From the NCBI RefSeq assembly GCF_047948215.1, contig NC_134455.1, positions 347,880,491 to 347,944,490 on the forward strand: a stretch of 64,000 nucleotides of DNA, written 5' to 3'. The notes beneath the pieces were generated by a model. That model was given only the letters and a program-made list of their open reading frames with translations, ran no database searches and was not told the origin of the DNA. Origin of the DNA: Lycorma delicatula. Taxonomy: Eukaryota > Arthropoda > Insecta > Hemiptera > Fulgoridae. Positions 36,036 through 48,010 of the stretch are shown here, one piece after another. Position numbers and translations under genes: made by a program. Position 1 is the first letter of the stretch; every line of letters starts with the position of its first letter.

Positions 36036-36711
36036 AAAAACTATACAAATTACTCTTTCATCTCATTTGGGATTCATAACTGTAAGTCAAAAAAAAAAAA
36101 AAGAGAGATATTAAATAGCTTTTAAACCCAATATTCTTTTTTTGTAGATCCTGTACAGAGTAATTTATGTTTATGAATTCAAGAAATATGATTTTGAATG
36201 ATATTAATTAATATGAAATTTGATGGTGAAAATCATGTATGGTGGTGGAAATATTAATGAAACGGATCAGAAAATTAAAAGAGATCATTAAAATATGCAA
36301 TATGAGGCTATGGAACAATCAGCCAACAATCTAAGGACAATGATTTACTATATGACACCATTCAAATGTTTATAAAAACAAATAACACATGATTTTGTCC
36401 TCTCATACAACTTTCAAGTTTCAAAAAATGTTTTCTCAGAAATTCTGACAGACAGTTAAAACTAATAAAATGTACACTTAAAGACAAAGCAATACTTTAA
36501 TTTTTGTTAAACACAAAGAACAAGGTACTTGTTCTTTGGAATACCACATCCCTTCACATCCTATAACACATAATAACCCGAAGCACCTCCATATTAAAAG
36601 AAATGGTCCCATGGAGGCACACCTCATAGAAAAAAGAACACACATTCAACAACCTGTATGATCATGTGAACAATATTTAGAAAGCAAAAAAGAGGATAAC
36701 TCGCCACAATA
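36036..36711. other. Intron sequence, nothing recognised
   Basis: AT-rich DNA between the R1-clade LINE and a mariner piece. Confidence 0.4.
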
Positions 36712-37490
36712 CAAGGTGTGTCTATTAAATAATAATGAGATATACAACACACCTTTACTTGTACGTATTATATTTCTAAATGCTTGTCTCCTTCGCTATA
36801 GTCCTCATTTGCAGTTACACACCGATGTAGACTTGCTTTCTGTTGGTGATGATAGGTATCAAGTAAATCAGTTTATCACAGTCATTTCCTTTTTTTGCAT
36901 GAAATAACTAAATTTGTTCCTTTAAGCATAGGCTTCACTTAGGGAAAAACACATGATACCAAATCTGGCAATTATAAAAGATGTTCAGGGTAGTAATGTT
37001 AGTCAGCCAAAACTGGATCAGAGAAAGTGGTATGTGGCCAGGTCCATAGTCATGATGAAGAATAAAACCATTTTTTCACAGTTCTGCTCATTATTTATCT
37101 ACTGTTTCTCTCATCTTTGTCAAAATTTCCTAAGAATAATGATGCTGGTTCACTGTTATACCTGCTAGAATGGCATCCAAAATTATACCCTTACCAAAAA
37201 AAAAAGTCTTTAAATTTGAACTTGCTTTGAGAAGCTTTTTTCATTCTTGGTGATGATACAGTGCATTAACTGTTGTTTCATCTCAAAATAATATAGGAAG
37301 ATCCAGATTTTGTCACAAGTGATGATTTTTTGAGAATGCTTGGGATCAGCAACAAGTTGCTATTGCAATTCAGTGCAAGTTTTGTAATTTTTATTCTGAT
37401 GAGAGAACCCTAGGTACCACAGGTACCACCTGAATCAATACCTTAATTTTGGCTAACACTTCCTAGGGCATATTGTATATCAAACAAAAA
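36712..37490 (-). pseudogene. Mariner transposon fragment
   Basis: Begins after TA with CAAGGTGTGTCTATTAAATA, a mariner-type terminal repeat, at the 3' side of the minus-strand gene. Minus-strand scraps read ENHHLVTKSGSS, KQQLMHCITTKNE and ITVNQHHYSEILTKMRET, in the order expected around and after the first catalytic Asp. The other end is missing, and it stops about 120 bp from exon 3. Confidence 0.55.
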
Positions 37491-37608
37491 ATCTGCTTTC
37501 TGCTAAACAAGTAAACAAAATTTATTACAGTAATTTTAAAGGAGGAATGAAGTTTGATATAAGATAAATAAAAGTAAATTTAAAAGAATTAAATATTATT
37601 TAGCTTAC

Positions 37609-37800
37609 AATGGAAGAGAACCTCCAGCTAACTTCTGAAGTTCAGAAGTTGGATATTTTATGCTAATTGCTGGTGTCCCAGGCAGCAGACTCCAGTTTTG
37701 TAATTTTTCCATAGCAGGACCACAACTTTTCCAGTCTCTGAATGTAATAATTGCACATCTATCAGATGGCAACATTATTACAGATATTAGATCACCAAAG
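37609..37800 (-). CDS. RRM-protein gene, exon 3 (second half of RRM1)
   Basis: A 192-bp exon with acceptor TTATTTTTCAAG and donor GTAAGC, phase 2 on both sides. After the join it reads S-FGDLISVIMLPSDRCAIITF, then a helix and PGTPAISIKYP, matching beta-2 to beta-4 of an RRM. The RNP1 position is DRCAIITF, which lacks the usual aromatic residues, so RRM1 may bind RNA weakly or act as a protein-binding surface. The pattern FG-SV-LP-IKYP aligns with YG-SV-LP-IKYP in the exon at 19766-19945. A mariner fragment ends about 120 bp past the donor. Confidence 0.85.
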
Positions 37801-38599
37801 CTTGAAAAATAATTAAATGTAAAATATATTAATACATCTTTAAACTTATGAAATAAAAATCAAACATTAAATAAAACCTATTTACCAAAGACAAATGCAT
37901 AAACAGTTTACCAACAAGAGTACAAAATTCAATAATGGTTTTTACCTTATGCTTATCGTTATTTCATAAAAGTGCTTTCGAGGGTTTCCCTCATCATCAG
38001 TTAATATAGTACTTTTTCTTTTTAAAAAAAATCATATATTAAACTTAAAATTCTGTACTCTTGGTGGTAAACTGTTTTATACTTTTTGTCTTTGACATAA
38101 TTAGAACAGAGGTGAATATAGACAAATACAATAACAAAAGAATTGATTTTGCTAAGTTAATTATAAATGCCGACAAGGCAAAAAGTCCTCTTATTTTTAT
38201 AAAATGCACATTAAATTATAAAATGTTATTAATTTAATAAATTTCAATAAACATATTTAAAACTAAATATAATACCCACATATGCTAAAATAAATATAAA
38301 GAATTCCCAATATAATAAAACCTTAAATAAAACAAAAATGTTTGTGGACATATAGAGTAAGACAAGAAGTGAAACAGGGATATTATAAAAGACACAATAT
38401 AAATAATATTAAATTGTATAATACACAACTTTATTTATTACAATTTTTTAGATAATGTCATGTTTAATTATATAATGGATTTAATTAGGGTTAATATTAA
38501 TATATATATATATATATATATAGACAAGAGTTAAAACCCTCTCATAACAAGAAAATAAGTAATGATAAAAAAAAGTAGTGATAAATAAAAAATGATAAT
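37801..38599. other. Intron sequence with a TA dinucleotide run
   Basis: AT-rich; a (TA)n tract lies at 38499-38521 just before the Penelope-like element. Otherwise nothing recognised. Confidence 0.4.
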
Positions 38600-39050
38600 A
38601 ATGGCAGGAAAGATTTTTACAACAATAATTTTAACAATGCGTATAACGTTGAAGATGTGGAAAAGCAGGATAATTTCAGTTTGGTAGAAACACATGAAAC
38701 TTTAGATAATTCTGATAATGACTTCGTAAATCTAACAAATGTAAAATTCAATAATAATGAGAAATCAATAATAATTAATGTTTTTAAATTTAATCTACCA
38801 GATAACAATAAAAATAAAATTATTAGAAATATTATTCTTGATACTGAAATGAATATTAACAGAATTAGCCATAACAAAGAAGATAAAGAAAGATTACATA
38901 ATGTTACTAGTAATAAATTTATAAAATTAATGTACTTATAAATAAGAAACCACTTTTCAACAAAAAAAGCAATATATAATTTAAAATAAAAATTGAAGGA
39001 AAATAACTGTTCTTAAATCAGACAAAACAAACACACTGGTTGTATGCTAG

Positions 39051-39603
39051 TTGATTTTTAGGACCCATCTTGCACAAAATTTATGATAACCAAGCTTCCC
39101 TGATACAATTTCATGCAAATTTGTGGGAAATGAAGTGATAGTTCCGTAATTGTAATGCAGCAATTTTCACAAATTTTATCATTGATTTTCATCGTCAGTT
39201 CATCAGTCACAAGGCTAGGCTGACCACTATGGTCCTCATCATGAACATTGGTGCAGCCATTTTTAAACTGAATGCACAATGCACCACTGCCTCCCTCTAC
39301 CATCACTCATTATTTCATCTCCATAGACCTCACAAAGTTGTTGATGAATTTCAATTGATTTGAGATTTTTTGCCACTAAAAACCTAATCACTGAATGCAC
39401 CTCACACCTTGCAGGATTTTCTGCTGAAGTGTACATTTCAATAATCCACAATGAGCAAAGTAGAAAAATCACAGTCCACACGATACAACAGCTTGATGCA
39501 TACTGAGTGTAGAAACATTTTGACACCAAAATGGCAGCAGCTCTATCCCCACCAATTTCCACATTAGTTACAAACATAAGTAACTTTCTGGACCACCCTC
39601 GTA
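39051..39603 (-). mobile_element. Truncated mariner inside the Penelope-like element
   Basis: The right end ACTTTCTGGACCACCCTCGTA (39583-39603; reversed TACGAGGGTGGTCCAGAAAG) is a classic mariner terminus. Minus-strand coding pieces: SAENPARCEVHSVIRFLVAK, SIEIHQQLCEVYGDEIMSDG, CTNVHDEDHSGQPSLVTDEL, CITITELSLHFPQI. These are the N-terminal helix-turn-helix half; the catalytic half is absent. The Penelope frame is readable on both sides. Confidence 0.8.
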
Positions 39604-40741
39604 TAAGTGAAAATAATTTTACAAAAATAAAAGACCTCAACTAGTAAATTTCTAAAAATTACAAAAAGTTTAATAACAAATTATAAATCAATTTTTAATT
39701 ATAGTAATAATTAAATGAGCTATAACACTAGATTATATACATTTAAACCGTTTGCCTCGAAAATAGTCTTCCTAAAATACATGAACAAGATAACTCAATG
39801 CATTTATTAATTAATTTCAAATCCACTCCTTGTTATTTTATTACTAAAATAATAGATAAAATACTCAGATCTAAAATCAATTTACCTAATAAATATATTA
39901 TAAAAAATGGGTACAATTTAGTTAAGAAATTAAGTAGTTTAATAGTAAACGAAAATAGTAAAATGATAAATTATGACATAACTAACATGTACCGTAATAA
40001 CCCTAAAAAATCAAATTATATGTATAAGAAATAAACTGAAAATTAATAATGGAGACCCAAAATTTATAGGCAATAGTATAACTATCATTAGAAATATGTC
40101 AACAAAATCATTTTGAGTTTAACAATGAATTTTACACAGAAGATAATACTTTACCCATGGGATTTCCATTATCAGCCATTATGTCTGAAATTTATTTATA
40201 GGAATTTGAGAATACAATAGGATATTGTATTACCCACATTCATAAAATTGAATTATTTTGGGTTTGATACAATGATATTTTGGTAGTCTATGAACCTGTT
40301 ATAAATAATGAACACTCAATAATTAAAAAAAATTAATTCCTATCATAATTTAAAATTTACCTTCAAAACTGACAAATTCAGAAAAATAAATCTTTAGATG
40401 TTGACATAGAAATTAGTAAAATTAATAAAATTATACAACTGTATGTAGGAAACCAACAACTATAAAATAACTATTAACAGAAGTTCGAATCATCCTTGGG
40501 CACACAAAATTAATACATTTACAAACATGTTAAATTCAGCAATACATTACACACATAATAATAAAGAAAAATTTGATTCAGAAATAGTTATAAAAAAATT
40601 TATTGCAGTAAAAATGGATATAACATGACATTAATTGACAATATTTATAAAAAAAACAAAAATTAAAATCTTATAATGAAACAACATTGATACCTATAAA
40701 TAATAAAAGTGTTGAAAATATTTATATAAAATATTCCTATA

Positions 40742-42038
40742 CAAGGTGCTACCCAAAAGTTCGGGGAATTTGAATTTCGCACGCAAACCATTGCTGGTAT
40801 GACCTGCTGCCGCTAGATGTGGCTAACAGTACTCTTTGTGAATCAGTGCTCCAACAGCTGTGTCAGTGAGAGGCTGCATTGTTGACTTTCGTGCGGTTGT
40901 GTTTTACTGGTTTGGCGAAGTTCTAAATGGCAGATTTTAAAGAGTAAAGAACCTGCACCAAATTTTGCATCATGCTTAAAAAACTGGTGCAGAAACCCAT
41001 TGCATGCTTGTGGAAGCATTTGGTGACAATGCTATGAGTAAAAGTAAAACTTTTTTGTGGTACAAACGATTCAAAGATGGATGAACGACAGTTGATGACG
41101 ATGAGCGTTCAGGAAGACCATCAACAAGGAAAATATCAGGAAAGTGTGAGAGGCTATTGTTGCAGATATCAGACAAACAATCCATGATGTTTGTGCAATC
41201 GTACAAATGTCATATGGGTCCGTGCAACGCATCTTGTCGGACAATTTGAACATGAGACGCATTGCTGCAAAATTCGTACAGAGACTATTGAACAGCGACC
41301 AGAAACAAAATCGTGTTGCTATCTGTAGTGAATTGAAAAATCCAGCAAGAGATGCCCCTAAATTCATCTCCAACATCATAACCGGTGATGAGACATGGGT
41401 ATACGAGTATGACCCTGAAACTAAGCAGCAGTCGTCGCAGTGGAAGTCGCCAAGTTCACCACGGCCAAAAAAAGCACGCCAAGTTCACAGCAACGTGAAG
41501 TCCATGATGATTGTTTTTTCGACATCAAAGGCATTATCCATAAGGAATTTGTTGCTCTTAGTCAAACTGTCAATGGGATGTTCTATTGTAAAGTTATGAA
41601 GCGGTTATGTGAAAGCCTTAGGCACACACATTCAGATCTGTGGGGTAACAACAGCTGGGTCCTGCACCATGACAACACGCCCGCACACACATCGTTAGCC
41701 GTTATTTCTTGGCTTTGAAAAAGACGATAGTGATTCCCCACCCACCCTATTCGCCTGACCTTGCCCTGTGCAACTTTTTTTCTCTTTCTGAAAATAAGAT
41801 TTCAATTGAAAGGCTGTCGTTTTAACACAATTGAGGAGATTCAGGAAGAAACACAGAACGTGCTTCGAACACTTACACCTGCAGATTTCCAGGGATGCGT
41901 GGGATCATGGGAAAAACGCTGGGATCACTGTATCAATGCCCAAGGGGATTACTTTGAAGGAGACAGTGGAAATTATAAGTTATGGTAAGCTATTTTATTT
42001 TTATGGTAAAATTCCCCGAACTTTTGGGTAGCACCTCG
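40742..42038 (+). mobile_element. Full-length but inactive mariner inside the Penelope-like element
   Basis: A 1297-bp element flanked by TA (40740-40741 and 42039-42040). The inverted repeats are nearly perfect over about 28 bp (AGGTGCTACCCAAAAGTT CGGGGAATT). The transposase on the plus strand starts near 40927 (MADFKE) and reads ETHCMLVEAFGDNAMSKSKT, WYKRFKDG, DDERSGRPST, then MRRIAAKFVQRLL, TGDETWVYEYDPETKQQSSQ, FFDIKGIIHKEFVALSQTVN, WVLHHDNTPAHTS and PHPPYSPDLALCNFF. Frameshifts lie near 41100-41200 and 41520. The third catalytic Asp (usual CDFF) is Asn (AAC at 41772-41774). Confidence 0.92.
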
Positions 42039-42391
42039 TACTAACAACATTATTGAAAAGTTGGAAAATGTTTACAATGAAAAAAATATAAAATGCCTTA
42101 TAGACCACACAATCATATAATAAAGCATCTAAAAATCCATAATAATGATAAAGATCCTAATACTTTGTTGGTATCTACAAAATAACTGCAATGATTGTAA
42201 TAAAATTTATTTTGGGAAAACTATAGATCATTTAGGACAAGGTTTGCGAAACATTTTAGATCTTATGAAAACAACAAGTTAGGTTTCTCCAATCTTGCAG
42301 ACCATTAAATAATCAATAAACATTCAATCATGACAAATTTTGTATTATAGGTGGCCACAAGTAAAATCTAACACAATACTTTTATAACAAA

Positions 42392-43150
42392 CTAGCAGAC
42401 CTGGCAATGCTTCGCTATTGCTATATTTGAGTATATATATATAAATATATATATATATAGATTAAATGAACAAAATTGAAAGTTTGATAAAACATTAAAA
42501 ACTGAACATTATGGATCTTCACAAAATCTAATCTTTCACTTTTTCTCTTTTCCCGTTTCTCATTTTCCCATGGTCCTTTTCCCATTATCTCTTTTTCCAT
42601 TTCTCCTCCCCTTTCCCCTTTTCTATTATCCCTATTTCCAATTTCCCCGCGCATAAATCAGCAAGTAGTTTTTTTTCTATAGCAAACATTAAAAAACATT
42701 GCCTTTTATATACATAGAAGAAAGACAGTTTAAATATTTGTTTCATAATTATCTTGACACCAGTCCACCTAGTGAGTCCATTTTTCGCAAAAATATTTCT
42801 TTTCACGTAATTAATAATATAATTTGAATATGAGCCAAATCGAACCATAAATGAAATTTTTCCAAATATCTCAATCCCAGCGCCATCTAGCAGGACCATT
42901 TTTTGCAAAGGTATTGCTTTCCATGTAAGTAACACATTCTGAATATGAGCCAAATCGGACAATAAATACAATTTTTTGCAATATCTCGACCCCAGCGCCA
43001 CCTAGCGGGTCCAGACTAATACAGAAACCTTTGCGGGCGTAAACTTTACCAACTCACCAAAGTTTCATAGCAATCGGATGAATGGTTTAGGAAGGCATAC
43101 GACATACAGACAGACAAACATTCATATTTTAAAATATATATATATATATA
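42392..43150 (-). mobile_element. Non-autonomous Helitron, copy 2
   Basis: Shares with copy 1 the minus-strand 3' end GCAATAGCGAAGCATTGCC followed by AGGTCTGCTAG and then T. The 5' side ends in a (TA)n run, so the exact TC start is lost. The pyrimidine-rich tract is at 42530-42650. It carries a three-unit internal repeat (42745-43020) that copy 1 lacks. The plus-strand tail contains CATACGACATACAGACAGAC. Confidence 0.72.
42745..43020. repeat. Internal minisatellite of Helitron copy 2 (about 108-bp unit)
   Basis: Three imperfect units share GAATATGAGCCAAATCG, AATATCTC-A-CCCAGCGCCA and a CTAGC-GG-CCATTTTT-GCAAA block. The first unit is partial. Confidence 0.75.
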
Positions 43151-45211
43151 TATTTATACAGTGGGGGAGCCGACCATGTGAATGTTGATTTTCCAGATTT
43201 CCAACGATCTGGAGTGCTTAAATTCGCACTAGATTTAAAAAATAGAAAATGTATCTTTGCTTTTAGTAGTTTTTTTAATTGACTTCTTAGCAATTCTTAT
43301 AACACAAAACATACATATATTTAGGCCTCTAATAAACTAATTATAAAATTAACTTCTTAAAAACTTTATGGAAATACATTAATCAGTCAAGCATGAATTA
43401 TGATCTAATGATGCTTATTTTTAATCTAACTTTCATAACATTATGCACAGAAGGTTGAGTAATAAAATTTTAAATAAAACAATGACAAGACTGATGAAAC
43501 ACATTGTGAAGATGATAAAAATATAAGGAAGTTCAGAAAAGAGCTACCAGGGAAACAAAATTTGAGTGACGACAAAACTGTAGAGGCCATAAAAGAAGAA
43601 GGCCAAAGCTAACAGCTAAAGAAAAAGGCACAAACCTGCATCCAGGGCTGTCATATGAAAAAGCGCATGATTGTCTATTGCTATAAACTGTTTGGAGTGA
43701 CAAAAGAATTTAGACTCTACACATAATCTTTATTTAAAAGGATTACATGATCTTGCTGTTATAATCAAAGATTAACACTAAAAATGAGTACATATTACGG
43801 ATTTTTTTTACGAAATAATGGTTTTAAAGGTAAGTTTGGTTATTGACTCTATTCTATTATATTAAAGTTTATTCCATTAAAAATATAGTCATTTCTTAAG
43901 AAATTACATTTTTTAACGTTAATACGAGTAACTTAACTCAATTAATCTTCAATACGTTTTTCTTACAAGTTTTACATAAGTTCATTAAATTACTTTTTTT
44001 TACAAAACAGTATGGTAGTAAATTTTTATTTCTTTCAGTTAATTTTATAAACTTTGATTCTTTTATCAGCAAATCTCTGTTCTGAGTATCTTTATAATTT
44101 TACTGAAATATATTTATTTTTTTGTTTATTTTTATTGTGATTACACACTAAACATTAGTATTTTATGTCTGCTACATATGATAATCCTTTTTTTAATTTT
44201 CTAATATCTGCATTTTTGGTTATCAAAATTTGCAATGGTCAATCCAGGTGTTCCACTCTATCATTTTATAATCTGATTTAACAAACAGGGTATAAATAAG
44301 GTCATCCAATACTATGGTACGGTGTTCCTAAGATCAGTTCAAGAAAAATTCTTATAAACTTAAGTTAAGAAATGGTTTTTAATCTGTCTATCCACAATTT
44401 TGTAATTTTGAACTAAAACTTTACATCTCCATTAAAATTTGGCATATATTTTCTTAAACTAATACTCCCAACAAAATAAATTGGTAAATTCCACTTTTAT
44501 AAATTTCAAAATGACAGCCATTTTAAGTTTTCATTTTATGATAGCTTTAAAAACTACTGCTTAAAAGTATTTTTTTTAATTAGTTAAGATTTTAAGCATT
44601 TCATTGTAAACAGAATAATATCTAGTTTTTTAAACTGAACTTAAATTAAGTTAATGAGTTATAATGGAAAATGTTAGTGTGAATTTATGCTCAAAATTAG
44701 AAAATAATTCTTATTAGGTTGCAACTCCCTTCTTAAGGGATAGTATTAGTCAGAATTACTCAAATATCTGATAATTTCTTTAAAAATATTTAAAAAGCAC
44801 AAAATAGCAAACAGATTGATTTAAACCTTTTTCTTGACTAACTTTAGGAACACATGACTAAAATATTGCACAAATATTTTTATACAAACTCCATAAAAAA
44901 AACAAATATTACTTCTCAAAACAATAAACAGCAAATTAATTAATGTCGCTAAGAGTATCAAAACTATAAACAACTACTGAAAAGAAGTAATACTTAGGAA
45001 CACAAAATTAGTTACAGAATGCATATAGAATACTGATTTTTTTTAAATTTATATTGTGAAAGCAACAAAAATATAGGTATTGAAATGCTTTGTTAATATC
45101 CTATACATACATGTAATATAAATAGATATATTTTCTATTTTAAGCTAAAATTCTAACTTCCTTTTCAGTTATCATTATCTTTTAGAAAAACTATAAATTT
45201 TTATCTTTTCT

Positions 45212-45262
<51 letters not shown>

Positions 45263-46070
45263 TTCATAATTTCAAAATGCTTTAACTGTGCAACCATTCA
45301 CCAGATAGCACAAACAAACCACATCGCATACAACATGGGATTCTATTTTCACTTGGTTGCTGGCATTTGCCACCTTGTTAAATTCTCCACTCAGTGCATG
45401 ACAGATCGGTGATCCCACAACATAAAGCAGTCTGCATTTCTGTTGCAGGATTTAATGTGTGGAAATCACATAACTTCTGCGATTTTTTTCTTGTGGGTGT
45501 TGGTGAAAGACTCCATTTATGTGTTCACTTCTTCTACCAACTGTGGACTAACTGTAAAAACATATAACAGCAGTGGCTGCAATAATACCAGATACGATAG
45601 ATTGTATAAAGGATGAGTTTAGATATCATGTAGATGTATGCCGTCTAGATGGGACCATATTGAGCAATTGTAAAAACTGTAATATTTCATGTTCAAACAT
45701 GTATTTATAATTCACCATAAGGTAATATGTTCATTTATTAAAAAAATAAAGCCTTGTAAAATCAGATGAATTTTTTTTATACAGTGTATTCATGACTTAC
45801 CCATTATAACTTCCTTACATCCGTGGTATATGCCTCATGATATCCCTTAAGTCAGGATCATAGAACGCAGCTTAAGAATTAAACTTTCTTTTTTAATTTT
45901 TTATAATTTCTGATATATTTCGAGTAATAGATACCCATATATTGCCAATAAGTTTTTTTATAAATATAATAATATTCAGAAATATTTTCTTAAATATATT
46001 TTTTTTTATTAAAAGTTTTTTAACCAAAATTTCTAGCGTTAAAACACTAATGATTTTGTATAATAATTAC
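43151..46070. other. Intron sequence; one microsatellite, no gene recognised
   Basis: Lies between exons 2 and 3. A stretch at 43540-43700 translates to RKELPGKQNLSDDKTVEAIK, which looks protein-like but matches nothing I know. The stretch at 45270-45650 is less AT-rich with no readable motif. Confidence 0.4.
45214..45259. repeat. (AC)23 microsatellite
   Basis: A perfect AC dinucleotide run of 46 bp. Confidence 0.98.
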
Positions 46071-46160
46071 CTGGAAAATGTTAGTTCTAAAAGTTTCTTC
46101 TTAATACGAGAAGAAACATCTCCTATATAAAGTTTTGTACAATGATAAGGATTTGTAGGG
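46071..46160 (-). CDS. RRM-protein gene, exon 2 (first half of RRM1)
   Basis: A 90-bp exon with acceptor TTTTTTTTACAG and donor GTAATTATT, phase 2 at both ends. It reads D-PTNPYHCTKLYIGDVSS and on through a basic, leucine-rich helix ending LELTFS. KLYIGDV is an RNP2-like beta-1 strand, and the next segment fits helix alpha-1 of an RNA-recognition motif. The frame joins exactly to the acidic exon upstream and to the exon at 37800. The short lead DPTNP recurs as DPSNP before the second RRM, which suggests the two modules arose by duplication. Confidence 0.85.
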
Positions 46161-47229
46161 CTGTAAAAAAAATTATAAACAAAGTTTAAACAGATATTCC
46201 AATAGTAGTTTAATAATGTATACTATACATTTATAAGGTGTATCAGCAATATTTGTAATCCATAACATAGAATAATACTGTGTTCACACAATAAATATAC
46301 AAAATAAAAAACCACAGACAAATTCTTTTACATAATACTGGTAAGCACAGAGCTTTATTTAGTTTAAAATTTTAAGCATGATACACTTGAATTTAGGGTG
46401 TGGAGAAGATTAATTCTTTTCACCACAGAAACTCCAACTGTAGTATAAATTTGGTTTCAGGGTACAGAGAAGATTAATTTTTTCACCACAAAGAATTACT
46501 AGTAATATTTCCAGAAAAAAAACTCTTTACTGGTCTTCTTGTACCTCAGGTGCTCTACAAGGACCACTAACATAAAAAATATTGGGGAACATAGCATTAA
46601 CCAGCAAATTAATGTATCCTTTTAAGTTAAAAACAATGCATTAAATACACAATGCTTCAACACAATACAGGAAAAAATAATAATCAAACACTAAATAAAA
46701 ACTTGGTAATATAATATAATGATATGCTTATAAACCATCATATAATGATTGCTTTATATAACATTAACTCAATAATTGTATTATCTATATTCTACAAGTC
46801 CTACTCAAATGTTCCCAAAATACACTAAATACAATCACGTCATACCAGGATCTTATTTGCCTAAGTCACCTTAGGAGCTCAGACACCGATCCCAGCACTT
46901 CTGCCATGAACAGAACACATCCTGAAAATCAAATCTTTTTTATGAGTGTGCTCAGAATAGCCTGTGATTCCACCAGAATTTTCTCTAATATGTCTATATG
47001 TCTAATATGTCTAGTTGATAAACTTGAAGTTTCAGCTATTATAAATTACTTTATTTTAAAAGGCTTAACCTCAGTGTATATACAAGGAGAGTTAACTCAA
47101 CTTTAAAAAATTTTATCTTTTTTTTAAATAAAAAAGAGGGCTGCTGAATTAAAATTAAAAAATTTTTTTTTTTAATTTAATGGTTGTACATCCATTCAAG
47201 ATAATATACCCTCTGGACACCAGAAACTG
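46161..47229. other. Intron sequence, nothing recognised
   Basis: Between exons 1 and 2. A short imperfect repeat of a GGGT-TGGAGAAGATTAAT / CACCACA block occurs near 46395-46500. Confidence 0.4.
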
Positions 47230-48010
47230 CTATGATTGACAAAATATTTACAATGCCATATTAAATAATTACCAACAGAAAGTAAACAAGATTGCTGACA
47301 TTGCAAACATCTCGACAGACCAAATCCACTTCATTTTAAACAATGTTTTGGGCATGATAAAGCTTTCTGGCTGCCATGTTTGTTAACAATCGATCTGAAA
47401 TGAATTTTACTGAATACTTCTCAAGGATGTTTAGACTTATTTAAACACAATTCTGATGAGTTTCTTTAGCACTTCACAGTAGATAAAACATGGATTGACC
47501 ATTACAAGCCAGAGAGAAACAGTGGGTGGGAGCAGGTAAAAGTGCATCAAAGAAAATGAAAACAATTCCACCTGCAGGGAACATCCTGGTTATAGTTTTT
47601 TTTTTTTTTTTATATTCTTATGGAGTGGTGCTCATAGACTACCTAGAAAAAGCAAGAACCATCACTTATGCTTCACTACTAGGCCAACTGAAAGGGGCAA
47701 TTCAGATAAAAGGGTCCCCACATTTGATCAAAAAGAAAGTGCACTTTCACCATGATAATAAGCCTACATAAATGTCTTTAATTGTTGCTGTAAAACTCCA
47801 TAACCTATGCTTTGAAGTGCTTTCATATGCTTCTTATTGGCCAGATTGGCCACCTGCAATTACATTCTCTTTCCAAGCCTGAAGAAATGGCTTGCTAAAC
47901 GAAGATCCAGTTCAAATGATAAGTTCAAAAGCTGGGACAACCACTTCCTTTGCATAGTTGGACAAACTTTATTACACCAAGGGTATTATAGTTTGAAAGT
48001 TGTTTAAATG
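47230..48010 (+). pseudogene. Mariner transposase, decayed
   Basis: Plus-strand pieces read ISTDQIHFILNNVLGM, WVGAGKSASKKMKTIPPAGN, SYGVVLIDYLEKARTITYAS, GQLKGAIQIKGSP, KKKVHFHHDNKPT and later DKLYYTKGIIV-like sequence. VHFHHDN is the second catalytic Asp box. Stops and a long T run (47599-47616) break it. Orientation is opposite to the host gene. Confidence 0.75.

Larger units (their letters stand above)
38600..42365 (+). mobile_element. Penelope-like retroelement (RT + GIY-YIG), decayed and twice interrupted
   Basis: Plus strand, in order: an N-terminal Asn/Asp-rich part (38657-38941), ITVLKSDKTNTLVV (39003-39045), [mariner piece], LPKIHEQDNSM (39768), INFKSTPCYFITKIIDKIL, LPNKYIIKNGYNLVKKL, MINYDITNMY (39963), LPMGFPLSAIMSEIY (40151), a damaged YxDD region (40265), ITINRSSNHPWAHKINTF, [full mariner], and CNDCNKIYFGKT (42188), the GIY-YIG endonuclease signature. 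Stops and frameshifts are frequent. Its start is uncertain, and it ends just before a Helitron. Confidence 0.85.

Noticed and set aside
45214..45259. AC run considered as a CRISPR-like or regulatory array
   Set aside because: A simple dinucleotide microsatellite; no spacer structure.
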